Shown here in pieces: positions 44,426-52,643 of a DNA stretch of 64,000 nucleotides. A program made the position numbers and the translations under genes. Position 1 is the stretch's first letter; each line of letters begins with the position of its first letter. A model generated the notes under the pieces. It made no database searches. It was not told the origin of the DNA and saw only the letters and a program-made list of their open reading frames with translations. Source of the stretch: Symplocastrum torsivum CPER-KK1 (GTDB lineage Bacteria > Cyanobacteriota > Cyanobacteriia > Cyanobacteriales > Coleofasciculaceae); NCBI GenBank assembly GCA_019358875.1, contig JAHHIF010000018.1, positions 62,001 to 126,000 of the forward strand, read 5' to 3'.

Positions 44426-44968
44426 ATGGCCCACTTTCCTATCCAGGAATATGACCAAGTAACCGATCCAAAGGTAAAGGCAGTCTATGAGGAAATTCTC
44501 GCTGAACTAGGATTTGGCATTGTACCCAACCTGTTTAAATCAATGGCAATTAGTCCAGACTTTTTGGAAGCTAGCTGGAAAAACTTCCAGGCTACAATCT
44601 TGCAGGGAAGTGTACCCCGGACTATCAAGGAAATGATCGGCGTTGCCATTTCCCAAGCTAATGGTAGCCAGTATGCGCTCCAAGTTCACCTACATGGGTT
44701 ATCGGCATTAGGAATTAGTGAAGAAGTCCTCCAGACGCTTGTCTCTGATTTTGATAACTGCCCGCTACCTGAGCGAGAAAAAGCTGTCATTAGCTTTGGC
44801 TTAGTTGCTGCTACCAAACCTCATAAATTGACCTGTGCATCTTATCAACACCTGCAAGACTTGGGGCTAGATCAAGAAGAACTCTTCGAGCTTATTGCCA
44901 CGGCAAACTTGTTTACAGCACTTAATCAATACACAGATACAATCGCCCTAGATATTGACAATTTATGA
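44426..44968 (+). CDS. AhpD/carboxymuconolactone decarboxylase-like protein without catalytic cysteines
   Basis: This 180-residue all-helical protein of the AhpD fold has two repeats. The family signature E-(11)-CxxCxxxH is present in outline (Glu69, His88), but the two Cys are Ser81 and Ala84 in SQYALQVH. The peroxidase-reductase chemistry of AhpD is therefore not expected; it may be a binding or regulatory form, or act by another residue. GAGG precedes the ATG by about 8 nt. Its stop overlaps the start of the cyclase gene (ATGA), implying coupled translation and a shared role. Confidence 0.82.
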   Translation: MAHFPIQEYDQVTDPKVKAVYEEILAELGFGIVPNLFKSMAISPDFLEASWKNFQATILQGSVPRTIKEMIGVAISQANGSQYALQVHLHGLSALGISEEVLQTLVSDFDNCPLPEREKAVISFGLVAATKPHKLTCASYQHLQDLGLDQEELFELIATANLFTALNQYTDTIALDIDNL

Positions 44969-46302
44969 GTTTTTATCCTTTTTCGATTAGTGGCGGGAGG
45001 CTTGAAGCTCAGGATCGGGAACAACTTCTACAAACAACGCAACGCCTACTCACTGAAGTTCAAGCACTTTCAGTACGCATTGCAGCAGTGAATGAAATTG
45101 CCAATGCAATTAACCGTTCCCTAAATTTGGATGAAATTTTGCGGATAGTAGGCAAGCAAGCCAAATGGTTGCTGGACTTCAAACATTGTAGTGTCTGTCT
45201 CAAAAGCGACGATGGTTCTTGTCGTATCGTCACTTTATTTGGTCCAGCAGTGGAGTGCAGCTCTTGTGTTTTCTCAGATAACAATCCGATTAGTCGGGCA
45301 TTAAAAACTGGACAGCCCCAACTTAATCCCAAAGATTATAAAAATACTTTTCTATCCGCCTACGCTTCACAAATCATTATTCCTCTAGAACGGGAACGAC
45401 AAGTTATTGGTTCGATTAATTTCGCGACAACGCCTCCACAAACCTACACTCATGAAGATTTACGCATTGGCTTTTTACTAGCTTTGCAAGTATCTACTGC
45501 TATCCAAAACGCCAAGCATTTTAAGGAAATGGACTTGCTGCTAGAGGAGATGAATCGGCTGTATTCGGAACTCGATGTGGAACGACGCAAGTCTGATAAA
45601 CTCCTATGTAATACACTACCACTAGAGATTGCTAATGAGCTGAAGCAAACTGGTAAAGTTAAACCAACTTCCTACAAATCTGCCACAATTCTCTTCACGG
45701 ATTTCAAAGACTTCACTAAATTAGCTGAACAGTTAACGCCAGAAGAATTAGTTAATGAACTGGATTATTGCTTCTCCTACTTTGATATGGTAATTGAAGC
45801 ACACAAACTGGAGAAGTTGAAAACGATTGGTGATAGTTATATGTGTGTTGCAGGAATTCCTATTCCTAATAAAACTCACGCCATTGATGCTGTCCTTGCC
45901 GCTCTACAAATTCAAGCATTTATGGGTTGGCGAAGACAAGAAAAGATTTTAAACAATCACCCGTATTGGGAAATTCGGCTGGGTATTCACTCTGGCTCTT
46001 TACTCGCTGGTGTTATTGGCAAGAAAAAGTTTACTTATGATGTGTGGGGGGATGCGGTTAATACTGCCTCCCGAATCGAGTCATCTAGTATTCCCGGTGC
46101 TATTAATATTTCTCAATCGACTTTTGAATTAGTAAAAGATTTTTTTGAATGTGAACATCGAGGGAAGATAGAGGCAAAAAGTAAAGGTTATATTGATATG
46201 TATTTTGTTCTTGGCATTAAAAAGCATCTGGCTTTCGACCCCTTAGGTTTGTTGCCCAATGATGAGTTTAATGCCCTTTACTCAAGTATTGAATCGAATT
46301 AA
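44965..46302 (+). CDS. GAF-domain class III adenylate cyclase
   Basis: This 445-residue cytosolic protein has a short helical N-terminus, a GAF domain at about 40-190, a coiled linker (EEMNRLYSELDVERRKSDK) at about 190-215, and a class III cyclase domain at about 232-430. Metal-binding Asp residues are in LFTDFKDFT and TIGDSYMC. The adenine-selecting Lys is in KLEKLKTIGD and Asp in TYDVWGDAVN, and the transition-state Asn and Arg are in NTASRIE. All catalytic positions are kept, so it should make cAMP. The start lies within the AhpD-like gene (ATGA overlap). cAMP regulates motility and surface functions in cyanobacteria. Confidence 0.9.
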   Translation: MSFYPFSISGGRLEAQDREQLLQTTQRLLTEVQALSVRIAAVNEIANAINRSLNLDEILRIVGKQAKWLLDFKHCSVCLKSDDGSCRIVTLFGPAVECSSCVFSDNNPISRALKTGQPQLNPKDYKNTFLSAYASQIIIPLERERQVIGSINFATTPPQTYTHEDLRIGFLLALQVSTAIQNAKHFKEMDLLLEEMNRLYSELDVERRKSDKLLCNTLPLEIANELKQTGKVKPTSYKSATILFTDFKDFTKLAEQLTPEELVNELDYCFSYFDMVIEAHKLEKLKTIGDSYMCVAGIPIPNKTHAIDAVLAALQIQAFMGWRRQEKILNNHPYWEIRLGIHSGSLLAGVIGKKKFTYDVWGDAVNTASRIESSSIPGAINISQSTFELVKDFFECEHRGKIEAKSKGYIDMYFVLGIKKHLAFDPLGLLPNDEFNALYSSIESN

Positions 46303-46304
46303 TC

Positions 46305-46347
46305 AGGGGCAACCCTAGGCAGAGCCGCAGGTGAAGAGATTGCCCCT
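46305..46347. terminator. stem-loop between convergent genes
   Basis: AGGGGCAA and TTGCCCCT form an 8-bp stem with a long loop, directly after the cyclase stop and 51 bp from the convergent neighbour. It may act on either strand; there is no clear T run. Confidence 0.45.
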
Positions 46348-46397
46348 CCTGTATGGGCTAACGAAGAATAACTTTGATTTTTGCCCAGTTAAATTCG

Positions 46398-47177
46398 CTA
46401 AAAGTTGTAACTCAAGACTTGAATTACTGAGCCACTCTGAGGCAAATCGCTTGATTTGAGGGTTAGCATATCGCTGTTGAGTCGGCGCACTGTCATCCCA
46501 TCCATCAACGTCAAGAATTCATCTACTGGCACAATATCGCAAGCCGCACCATCAGCAGCTTGTGTTCGGAAATGAGTAGGAATGACAACTTTAGGATTAA
46601 GGGTGCTGATTACTTGCTTGGCTTCTTGAGGATTGTAGGCTTTTGGTCCGCCTCCCACAGGGATGAGTGCTAAATCAGGACGCCCGATAAGGATTTTTTG
46701 CTCAATATCAATTGGTGCAGCTGCTCCCCCTAAATGTAGGGTTTTGACACCCCCTTGAGTCCATAGCCAAGCGACGTTATTGCCAAAGCGGCGTCCACCA
46801 ACGCGATCGTGAGCGATACTAATACCCTGTATCTGTATGCTACCCACCTGATAGACACCTGGTTCAAAAAGTATCCGAGGATTCCCTGGAAGCCCCTCGG
46901 CGGCTCCTTCATCAAATAACTGGCTACTAATTAGGACTAAATCGGCTGCCACCTTGGGCACACGATACCCAGCCGTACATCCTAATGCCCGAAATGGATT
47001 CACTAGAATTCGTGTACCACCACCAGTAAATAAAAAGCAGGTATGCCCAAGCCACTGTACTGAAAGTGCCCCACCCGGTGCTTGCGCTTGATATGAGCTA
47101 AGTCCAGAAGCTAAACCCGTTCCAAGCGTTGTGAGCAAACCAGCACCCGCGTAGCGCATCAACTGTCGCCGTTTCAT
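46398..47177 (-). CDS. exported metallo-beta-lactamase-fold protein with a degenerate metal site
   Basis: This 259-residue protein has a Tat-like N-terminus (MKRRQLM, then a hydrophobic stretch ending at YQAQA near 33). The body follows the UlaG-like branch: VQWLGHTCFLF, DLVLIS, RPDLALIPVGGG, EAKQVISTLNP and VVIPTHF. The zinc motif HxHxDH is replaced by SSQLFDE (about 84-90), and the GD after the second His is GG (LHLGGA near 147-152). Only the last His in PTHF remains. Hydrolase activity is doubtful. The ATG at 47177 fits the signal peptide and avoids overlap with trpG; an upstream start at 47228 exists. It is in line with trpG, 11 bp downstream. Confidence 0.82.
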   Translation of the reverse strand: MKRRQLMRYAGAGLLTTLGTGLASGLSSYQAQAPGGALSVQWLGHTCFLFTGGGTRILVNPFRALGCTAGYRVPKVAADLVLISSQLFDEGAAEGLPGNPRILFEPGVYQVGSIQIQGISIAHDRVGGRRFGNNVAWLWTQGGVKTLHLGGAAAPIDIEQKILIGRPDLALIPVGGGPKAYNPQEAKQVISTLNPKVVIPTHFRTQAADGAACDIVPVDEFLTLMDGMTVRRLNSDMLTLKSSDLPQSGSVIQVLSYNF

Positions 47178-47188
47178 GTTTTCTTGAA

Positions 47189-47821
47189 TTAGTTCCCCAT
47201 TGAGTTTACTGCCATTGAGTGACGACACGACGCTGGAAGTGATTCCAGGAAGTTTCGCATTAGCTGTTTACCAGAAGAGGTGAGAATACTCTCTGGATGA
47301 AATTGGACGCCTTCAAGGTGGGGATAGTTCCGGTGTCTGACACCCATAATGGTTCCATCCTCAACCCAAGCCGTTATCTCCAGTACCTCTGGACAGCTAC
47401 TGCGGTCAATCACCAGACTATGATACCGAGTTGCAGTAAACGGATTAGCTAATCCCCGAAACACACCAACACCTATGTGATAAATCTCAGAAGTCTTACC
47501 ATGCATCAGTACAGGGGCTGAAGCAATCTCTGCACCGAATACTTGACCTAGGCTTTGATGACCCAGACAAACGCCCAAAATCGGCACAGTTGCACCGAGA
47601 TTTGTGTATAACGACCCAGAGATACCTGCATCTTCAGGACGACCTGGACCCGGAGAAATGACTATCCCATCGGGTTGGAGTCTCTGGATTTGTTCTAGGT
47701 CGATTTTGTCATTGCGGTAGACCTGAACTTCTGAGGCTACAGGTAATTCTTTACCTAATTCTCCTAGGTACTGAACCAGGTTGTAGGTAAAACTATCGTA
47801 GTTGTCAATAACGATGATCAC
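47189..47821 (-). CDS. trpG: anthranilate/aminodeoxychorismate synthase glutamine amidotransferase
   Basis: This 210-residue class I amidotransferase supplies ammonia for anthranilate (tryptophan) and possibly p-aminobenzoate (folate) synthesis. The start VIDNYDSFTYNLVQYLGE is the family signature. The oxyanion strand is ISPGPGRPEDAG near 55, catalytic Cys in GVCLGHQSLG near 84, and His/Glu in EGVQFHPESILT near 170. Single copies in cyanobacteria may serve both pathways, so pabA is an alternative name. No other trp gene is adjacent. The metallo-beta-lactamase-like gene follows 11 bp later. Confidence 0.93.
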   Translation of the reverse strand: MIIVIDNYDSFTYNLVQYLGELGKELPVASEVQVYRNDKIDLEQIQRLQPDGIVISPGPGRPEDAGISGSLYTNLGATVPILGVCLGHQSLGQVFGAEIASAPVLMHGKTSEIYHIGVGVFRGLANPFTATRYHSLVIDRSSCPEVLEITAWVEDGTIMGVRHRNYPHLEGVQFHPESILTSSGKQLMRNFLESLPASCRHSMAVNSMGN

Positions 47822-47897
47822 TCAACATAACTCCTTTGGGTCTGAAATTCTTCAAAGCGCTACTCAATCGCTTCTCGACCCTCTTTATCCTAGATTG

Positions 47898-48425
47898 CTA
47901 TTGCATAACTGACTGAATTAATGTCAATAGCGGTGGGATTAGGAGTGACCCAGCGACAAATACTGCTGCGATCGCAGAAATGAGAACAGCACCCGCTGCA
48001 CAGTCTTTCGCAATTTTTGCCAGTTCATGGTAAGTCTGTTTGACCGTTAAGTCAACAACCGACTCAATGGCTGTGTTTAACAACTCCAACGCCAGCACTA
48101 ATCCGCTTGTTATGCAAATCACAGAAATTTCCACAGCACTTAGGTGTAAAAAAACACCCAAGCTAATTGCTAGGGTGCCAATTACAGTGTGAATGCGAAA
48201 GTTGCGTTGTGTCACAAAGGCATAAGACAGACCAGCCCAGGCATATTTGAAACTAAGCATTAACGTCGGGGCAATCCGCCATGCTAAGTCCCGTTTACGT
48301 TTTATCGGGTCAGATTGGTTAGGATTCGGCATGGACAGGTCTTGAGGCATAGACAGCGCACTTGATGTGAGGAATTGAGAGTGAGTAGACTGAGCCTTTT
48401 GTAACACCATTGATTTTTGCTTCAT
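47898..48425 (-). CDS. dgkA: diacylglycerol/undecaprenol kinase (DgkA family)
   Basis: This 175-residue integral membrane lipid kinase has a polar 45-residue N-terminal extension. The compact three-helix DgkA core follows at about 55-165, with FKYAWAGLSYAF, the catalytic and metal motif ELLNTAIESVVDL near 118-130, and AKDCAAGAVLISAIAAVFV near 143-161. Its size and motifs are closer to the Gram-positive/cyanobacterial undecaprenol kinase type than to E. coli DgkA. It phosphorylates undecaprenol or diacylglycerol for cell-wall lipid recycling. ybeY lies 35 bp upstream in the same direction, a pairing common in bacteria. Confidence 0.92.
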   Translation of the reverse strand: MKQKSMVLQKAQSTHSQFLTSSALSMPQDLSMPNPNQSDPIKRKRDLAWRIAPTLMLSFKYAWAGLSYAFVTQRNFRIHTVIGTLAISLGVFLHLSAVEISVICITSGLVLALELLNTAIESVVDLTVKQTYHELAKIAKDCAAGAVLISAIAAVFVAGSLLIPPLLTLIQSVMQ

Positions 48426-48460
48426 CTAAAGGGGTACATAGTAAGAATGTAGAACCAACC

Positions 48461-48988
48461 CTAGCGTTGGATAGTTAGATTGACACTCTGAAGTAAGGTT
48501 TCCTGCTGATTAAGCATTTCTATCAAACGTTCTTCATCCGGATGATCCCATCCCAAAAGATGAAGTAAGCCGTGGGCAGCTAACCACGCTAGTTCAGTTT
48601 GTAGGGGATGCCCTTGTTGTTGAGCCTGTCGCTCAGCTGTATCAACCGAAATCACAACATCCCCAAGATACAAAGGCACAGACAACTGAAATTCGGTTGG
48701 TAACTGAGGAGAGTTTACCTCCAAAGCGGCGAAAGCTAGTACATCTGTTGGTTGATTTTTGTGACGGTACTGAGCATTAAGTCCCTGGATCTCTGCATCG
48801 TCAGTAAGGCGAAGTGTGAGTTCATAGGCATCAGTCGGTGAGAGAGCAGGTTGCAGGATTTCTAGCCATTTATAAAACCAGCTTTCCCAGAGTGAGATCG
48901 AAATTGAACAGGGGAGTTTTTCCGCCTCACTAATTGTTGACCGGGACGCGGTAAAAAAATAATCCTGAACACTCACTTCAACTTCCAC
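48461..48988 (-). CDS. ybeY: rRNA maturation endoribonuclease YbeY
   Basis: This 175-residue zinc endoribonuclease acts in 16S rRNA 3'-end processing and ribosome quality control. The zinc motif HGLLHLLGWDHPDEE near 134-148 matches H3xH5xH (HGxLHLxGxDH), preceded by the conserved NAQYRHKNQPTDVLAFA near 75-91 and LGDVVISVDTAERQA near 107-121. Length is normal. It is the first of two co-directional genes with dgkA. Confidence 0.94.
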   Translation of the reverse strand: MEVEVSVQDYFFTASRSTISEAEKLPCSISISLWESWFYKWLEILQPALSPTDAYELTLRLTDDAEIQGLNAQYRHKNQPTDVLAFAALEVNSPQLPTEFQLSVPLYLGDVVISVDTAERQAQQQGHPLQTELAWLAAHGLLHLLGWDHPDEERLIEMLNQQETLLQSVNLTIQR

Positions 48989-49021
48989 ACTTAAAGCCTC
49001 TTAAGGAATTGCCACAGACAT

Positions 49022-49231
49022 CTAACGGGTTAGGTAGGCAAGACCAACAAGCACGGTCAATAAGCCAGCCGTTGTTAGGAAAAAATGTTTTAGGGATGTC
49101 CCGCGCTTACGCACCATGTTACGCATAGCGAGTTTTACATAACTTGGCTTGTGTTCTGTTGCGGCTGGCGGGTTTATCGTTTCCTCAGAGCCTTGCTCTA
49201 GGGCTTCGGGTGCTGAAGATGGATTACTCAT
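49022..49231 (-). CDS. DUF3285 small membrane protein
   Basis: This 69-residue protein has a polar N-terminus of about 28 residues, the conserved block PSYVKLAMRNMVRKRGTSLKH and one C-terminal TM helix (LTTAGLLTVLVGLAYL). This matches the cyanobacterial DUF3285 family, found across the phylum and of unknown function. It sits 33 bp upstream of ybeY in the same direction and is probably co-transcribed. Confidence 0.88.
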   Translation of the reverse strand: MSNPSSAPEALEQGSEETINPPAATEHKPSYVKLAMRNMVRKRGTSLKHFFLTTAGLLTVLVGLAYLTR

Positions 49232-49525
49232 AAAATAAAGTGAATTTCGCTCAATGGTTATTTTATGACTCTAATGTAACAGTTTGCTTAACAATTGCTA
49301 CTCAATCCCTAGAATTTGAAGAAGGCAGAGGGCTTTTATGTAACGAATTGGAAGAGGATTTTTCCTCAAGGGAGCTTTGGCGATCGCAAAATCCCCCTTG
49401 AGAGTCAGCAGATCATACTACAGCGATGAGAAGAACTATCAGGACTGTAGGTTGATCGAAGCTAGGCATTAGATCAAAGACACCGAGGCAATAAAGCGCA
49501 GAGGCTCAAGGCAGATAAGCCTGTT

Positions 49526-50633
49526 CTAGGTTAGCTGATTTTCCTGGCGGAGGTAGGCTTCAATAAAAGGGTCAATGTCGCCATCTAAAACATCACTAAC
49601 GGCTGTAGTTTCAACATTCGTGCGTAGGTCTTTTACCATCTGATACGGATGAAAGACATAGTTACGAATCTGGTTCCCCCAAGCGGCTTCTACCATATCG
49701 CCTCGAATTTCGGCAATTTCCTGGGCACGTTGCTCCTGAGCAATAATTAGCAGCTTTGCTTTCAGAATCGCTAAGGCTTTCTCTTTATTTTGCAGTTGAC
49801 TTCGCTCCTGAGTACAACGCACAGCCACACCTGTCGGAATATGCACAATCCGCACGGCTGTCTCTACCTTGTTGACATTTTGCCCGCCCTTGCCACCAGC
49901 ACGAGTGGTTGTAATTTCTAAATCCTTGTCTGGAATGTCAAGCTCAACGGAGTTATCGATCAACGGCATTATTTCCACGCCAGCAAAACTTGTCTGCCGC
50001 TTGCCGTTCGCATTAAAGGGAGAAATCCGCACGAGTCGGTGCGTTCCTTTCTCAGCTTTGAGATAGCCATAAGCATTACGCCCGTCAACTTCTAGCGTGA
50101 CTGACTTAATCCCTGCTTCGTCTCCTTCCGAAAGTTCCGCCAGTTGTACCTTGTAACCCTGCTTCTCTGCCCAACGGGTGTACATTCGCAGTAAGATTTC
50201 CACCCAATCTTGGGCATCAGTCCCTCCTGCACCCGCGTTAATTGTGAGAACAGCACCTTTGGCATCGTAAAGTCCTGAGAGCAGTTGTTCCAACTCCCAA
50301 CGCTCAAGTTCCTGAGTAAGTTGAGTCAGATTGGTTTCAGCTTCTTTTAGCAGAGATTCATCAGCTTCTAGTTCTAGTAGCTCTAAAACTGCTTTGGCAT
50401 CCTCCAGACTGCTTCGCCAGTGAGCATATTGCTGGAGGCTTGATTTGAGGTCGTTAAGTTCTTGAAGTGTCTGCTGCGCTGACGTTTGGTCATCCCAGAA
50501 ATCTGGTTGTGCAGCCAACTGCTCCAAGTCCTGGATTTTTGCGTTTAGAGCTGGAACGTCAAAGATAGTCCTGGGTTTTACCCAGGCGCTCTGACAACAG
50601 TTCGACTTCGCGTTTGATATCTAATGCTTCCAT
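49526..50633 (-). CDS. prfB: peptide chain release factor 2, with programmed +1 frameshift
   Basis: RF2 ends translation at UGA and UAA. The main frame (50527 down to 49526) has the catalytic GGQ in TTRAGGKGGQNVNKVET and the HRLVRISPFN region. The true start is the ATG at 50633 in another frame: 24 codons (MEALDIKREVELLSERLGKT...) end in CTT followed by an in-frame TGA (50559-50561) and C. Skipping one base gives GAC and joins the main frame, for about 368 residues. The CTT-TGA-C slippery site with an upstream AGGA is the conserved autoregulatory frameshift that senses RF2 level. Confidence 0.95.
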
Positions 50634-50710
50634 GATGATTTCTATCCTTCGCTACCACACTTTGGGTTGCATAGTTGATTTTAACTAGAGTCTGGCATGA
50701 GTCACAAAAT

Positions 50711-50734
50711 AGGGGTGCAGTTGGCTACACCCCT
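50711..50734 (-). terminator. intrinsic terminator of the Bax-inhibitor-like gene
   Basis: AGGGGTG and CACCCCT pair with a 10-nt loop, followed on the minus strand by ATTTTGT. It lies 73 bp past the stop of the 50807-51535 gene and before prfB. Confidence 0.65.
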
Positions 50735-50806
50735 CCCCTATCCTGCTTATGTTTTATGAAATAAGCTAATCAGCCTACAAAACTTGGAAGGCACATCAGC
50801 CTTAGA

Positions 50807-51535
50807 TTAGTCGCGACCGTTTAAGGCAATGAGCAGCCGTAAAATGAAGATAAACAGGTTGATGTAAGTCAGGTACATCGACAAAGCAGCAGGTAGATAC
50901 TCGTCGTCGCGGTAGGTGCGAGGCAGGATGTAGAAATCCACGACAGCCGCCCCAGCAAATAGAAAGACACCAATGCCGGAGATGCCAATTTCTAGCCAAC
51001 TGGGAACACCGCCTCCAAAAAATGAGAAGAGCAGCTGAGCGACCAAGACGACAACTAGGGCAATCATGCCTAGCTGTACGGTTTTGGTGAGAGCCATACC
51101 GTCTTCATCAGACAAGTTGGAGCCAATTTGTCTACCTGCAATGAAGGTAACACCACAGCCGAGGGCAGCAAAACCAATTCCTTGCAAACCAACGCCTGGT
51201 GTTCTGAGGGCAAGGAAGATTAGACCACTAAGGGTATAGCCAGATAGCAGACTGTAGCTAGCCAACAGGGGCAGTGCGACACCGTTCTTTCCTTGTCGGG
51301 CAATGCCACTGGCTACGAAGAAAAGAGCGATTTCAGCAATCAGGGCTACCCAGAAGGTTGTCATGAATAGCTGTGGGTTGGAACGGAGAACACCAAGTCC
51401 TCCGTAGGTGCCGAGTGCGGTTAAGACAAGTCCGCCACCCACATAGGGAAGCGCGTTGGCGATGACATTCGGTCCAACTAGCGCCTGACCTTTGGCTTCG
51501 CGAATTGCTTGACGAAAGTTACTGGTGTTGCTCAT
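50807..51535 (-). CDS. Bax inhibitor-1/YccA family membrane protein
   Basis: This 242-residue protein has seven hydrophobic helices (YVGGGLVLTALGTYG through LYINLFIFILRLLIAL) and the family's conserved C-terminal part, including GAAVVDFYILPRTYRDDEYLPAALSMYLTYINLFIFILR with its acidic pair. BI-1/YccA proteins are ion-leak or protease-modulating membrane proteins; bacterial members often bind calcium-like ions or FtsH. It is divergent from sigF across a 315-bp spacer. Its role in cyanobacteria is not established. Confidence 0.92.
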   Translation of the reverse strand: MSNTSNFRQAIREAKGQALVGPNVIANALPYVGGGLVLTALGTYGGLGVLRSNPQLFMTTFWVALIAEIALFFVASGIARQGKNGVALPLLASYSLLSGYTLSGLIFLALRTPGVGLQGIGFAALGCGVTFIAGRQIGSNLSDEDGMALTKTVQLGMIALVVVLVAQLLFSFFGGGVPSWLEIGISGIGVFLFAGAAVVDFYILPRTYRDDEYLPAALSMYLTYINLFIFILRLLIALNGRD

Positions 51536-51850
51536 GAGATTTCCTCTGAACTTTCCGATGAGTTACAAACACAAATTTATCTAGTCCTATTGTGACGAGT
51601 TCTGAAGCACTCGGCTAGGAGGGAAAACTAGCCAACGTCAGTTTCTGCCTAAAGGCACATTTAAGCGATCGCAAATTTCCCCGTTAAGTCATCTCCGCAT
51701 ATATACGGAGATGGAAATTGTCGAGCGCAATTATTTCCGTAAAACAACGATAGTTTAATCCTTTCTATGTACAGACAATGATTTCAGGATGGCTTAGTTA
51801 CAGCAAGCCACTTGATGGCATAGGTTGCAGAAATTGAGGTTTTTTATATC
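51536..51850. promoter_or_regulatory. 315-bp divergent regulatory region of the BI-1 and sigF genes
   Basis: It holds both promoters, one HIP1 site near 51665 and a near-perfect inverted repeat at 51690-51713 (CATCTCCG/CGGAGATG around CATATATA). The repeat is placed to act on sigF transcription. Confidence 0.5.
51690..51713. repeat. 8-bp inverted repeat, possible operator
   Basis: CATCTCCG, eight AT-rich bases, then CGGAGATG. There is no T run, so a protein-binding site is more likely than a terminator. Confidence 0.5.
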
Positions 51851-52633
51851 ATGGCGACTCAGTCTGTCCGTTTTCGCGGAATGGAACTTTTGATTGCTTA
51901 CTCCCGAAATCCAACGGTTGAAGTTCGCAATCAGATAGTACGGTTAAACATAGGTTTGGTAAGAAAGATTGCTTATCGAGTCAGTCAGCAGTGTACTGAA
52001 CCTTATGAAGATTTACAGCAAATTGGCTATCTCGGTTTGATTCGTGCCATTGAGCGGTTCGACCCTCATCAAGGCTGTGCTTTCAGTTCCTTTGCTGTGC
52101 CTTACATTCGGGGCGAGATGCTACATTTTTTACGTGACAAGGGCAGTACTGTCAAGATTCCGCGTCGCTGGCAGGAACTGCAACGGGAAGGGCAAAAAGA
52201 GAGTAAAAAATTGGAAGCTATCCTCGGACGGCTGCCCAAAGATGCTGAGATTGCTCAAGCCTTGAAGGTATCATTGCGCGAGTGGCAGGAAAGTAAATTA
52301 GCTATTCAAAATCGCCTACCTTTAAGCCTGGATGCAACGGTAGGGCAGACGGTTGATTCTGTCCTAACGTTGGGAGAAATGTTACCTGACGCCTATCATG
52401 AAGCTTGGCAAAATCGGGAAGAAGAGCGACAACAGCTACACGGAGCAATGAGCCATCTAGAAGAGAAGACTCGCAGTGCTATTGAGTATGTTTGTTTGCG
52501 GCAACTACCGCGTGAGGAAGCAGCCAAACACATTGGTGTTAGCCCAATGACAGTATCAAGACATGTGAAGCGAGGCATAAACGAGTTGGTGTGCTTGTTA
52601 CAGCCTCAAGTATCTGGTCGTCTTGCTAGTTAA
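51851..52633 (+). CDS. sigF: group 3 RNA polymerase sigma factor, SigF type
   Basis: This 260-residue sigma factor of the SigB/SigF/SigG class lacks region 1. Region 2 is at about 20-95 (LVRKIAYRVS, EDLQQIGYLGLIRAIERFD, FSSFAVPYIRGEMLHFLRD), region 3 at about 100-160 (KIPRRWQELQREGQK) and region 4 at about 200-255 with the helix-turn-helix LPREEAAKHIGVSPMTVSRHVKRG. In cyanobacteria SigF controls type IV pili, secretion and exopolysaccharide. This class is the usual target of RsbW-type anti-sigma factors, two versions of which are encoded in this window. Confidence 0.9.
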   Translation: MATQSVRFRGMELLIAYSRNPTVEVRNQIVRLNIGLVRKIAYRVSQQCTEPYEDLQQIGYLGLIRAIERFDPHQGCAFSSFAVPYIRGEMLHFLRDKGSTVKIPRRWQELQREGQKESKKLEAILGRLPKDAEIAQALKVSLREWQESKLAIQNRLPLSLDATVGQTVDSVLTLGEMLPDAYHEAWQNREEERQQLHGAMSHLEEKTRSAIEYVCLRQLPREEAAKHIGVSPMTVSRHVKRGINELVCLLQPQVSGRLAS

Positions 52634-52643
52634 CGCTAGATTG

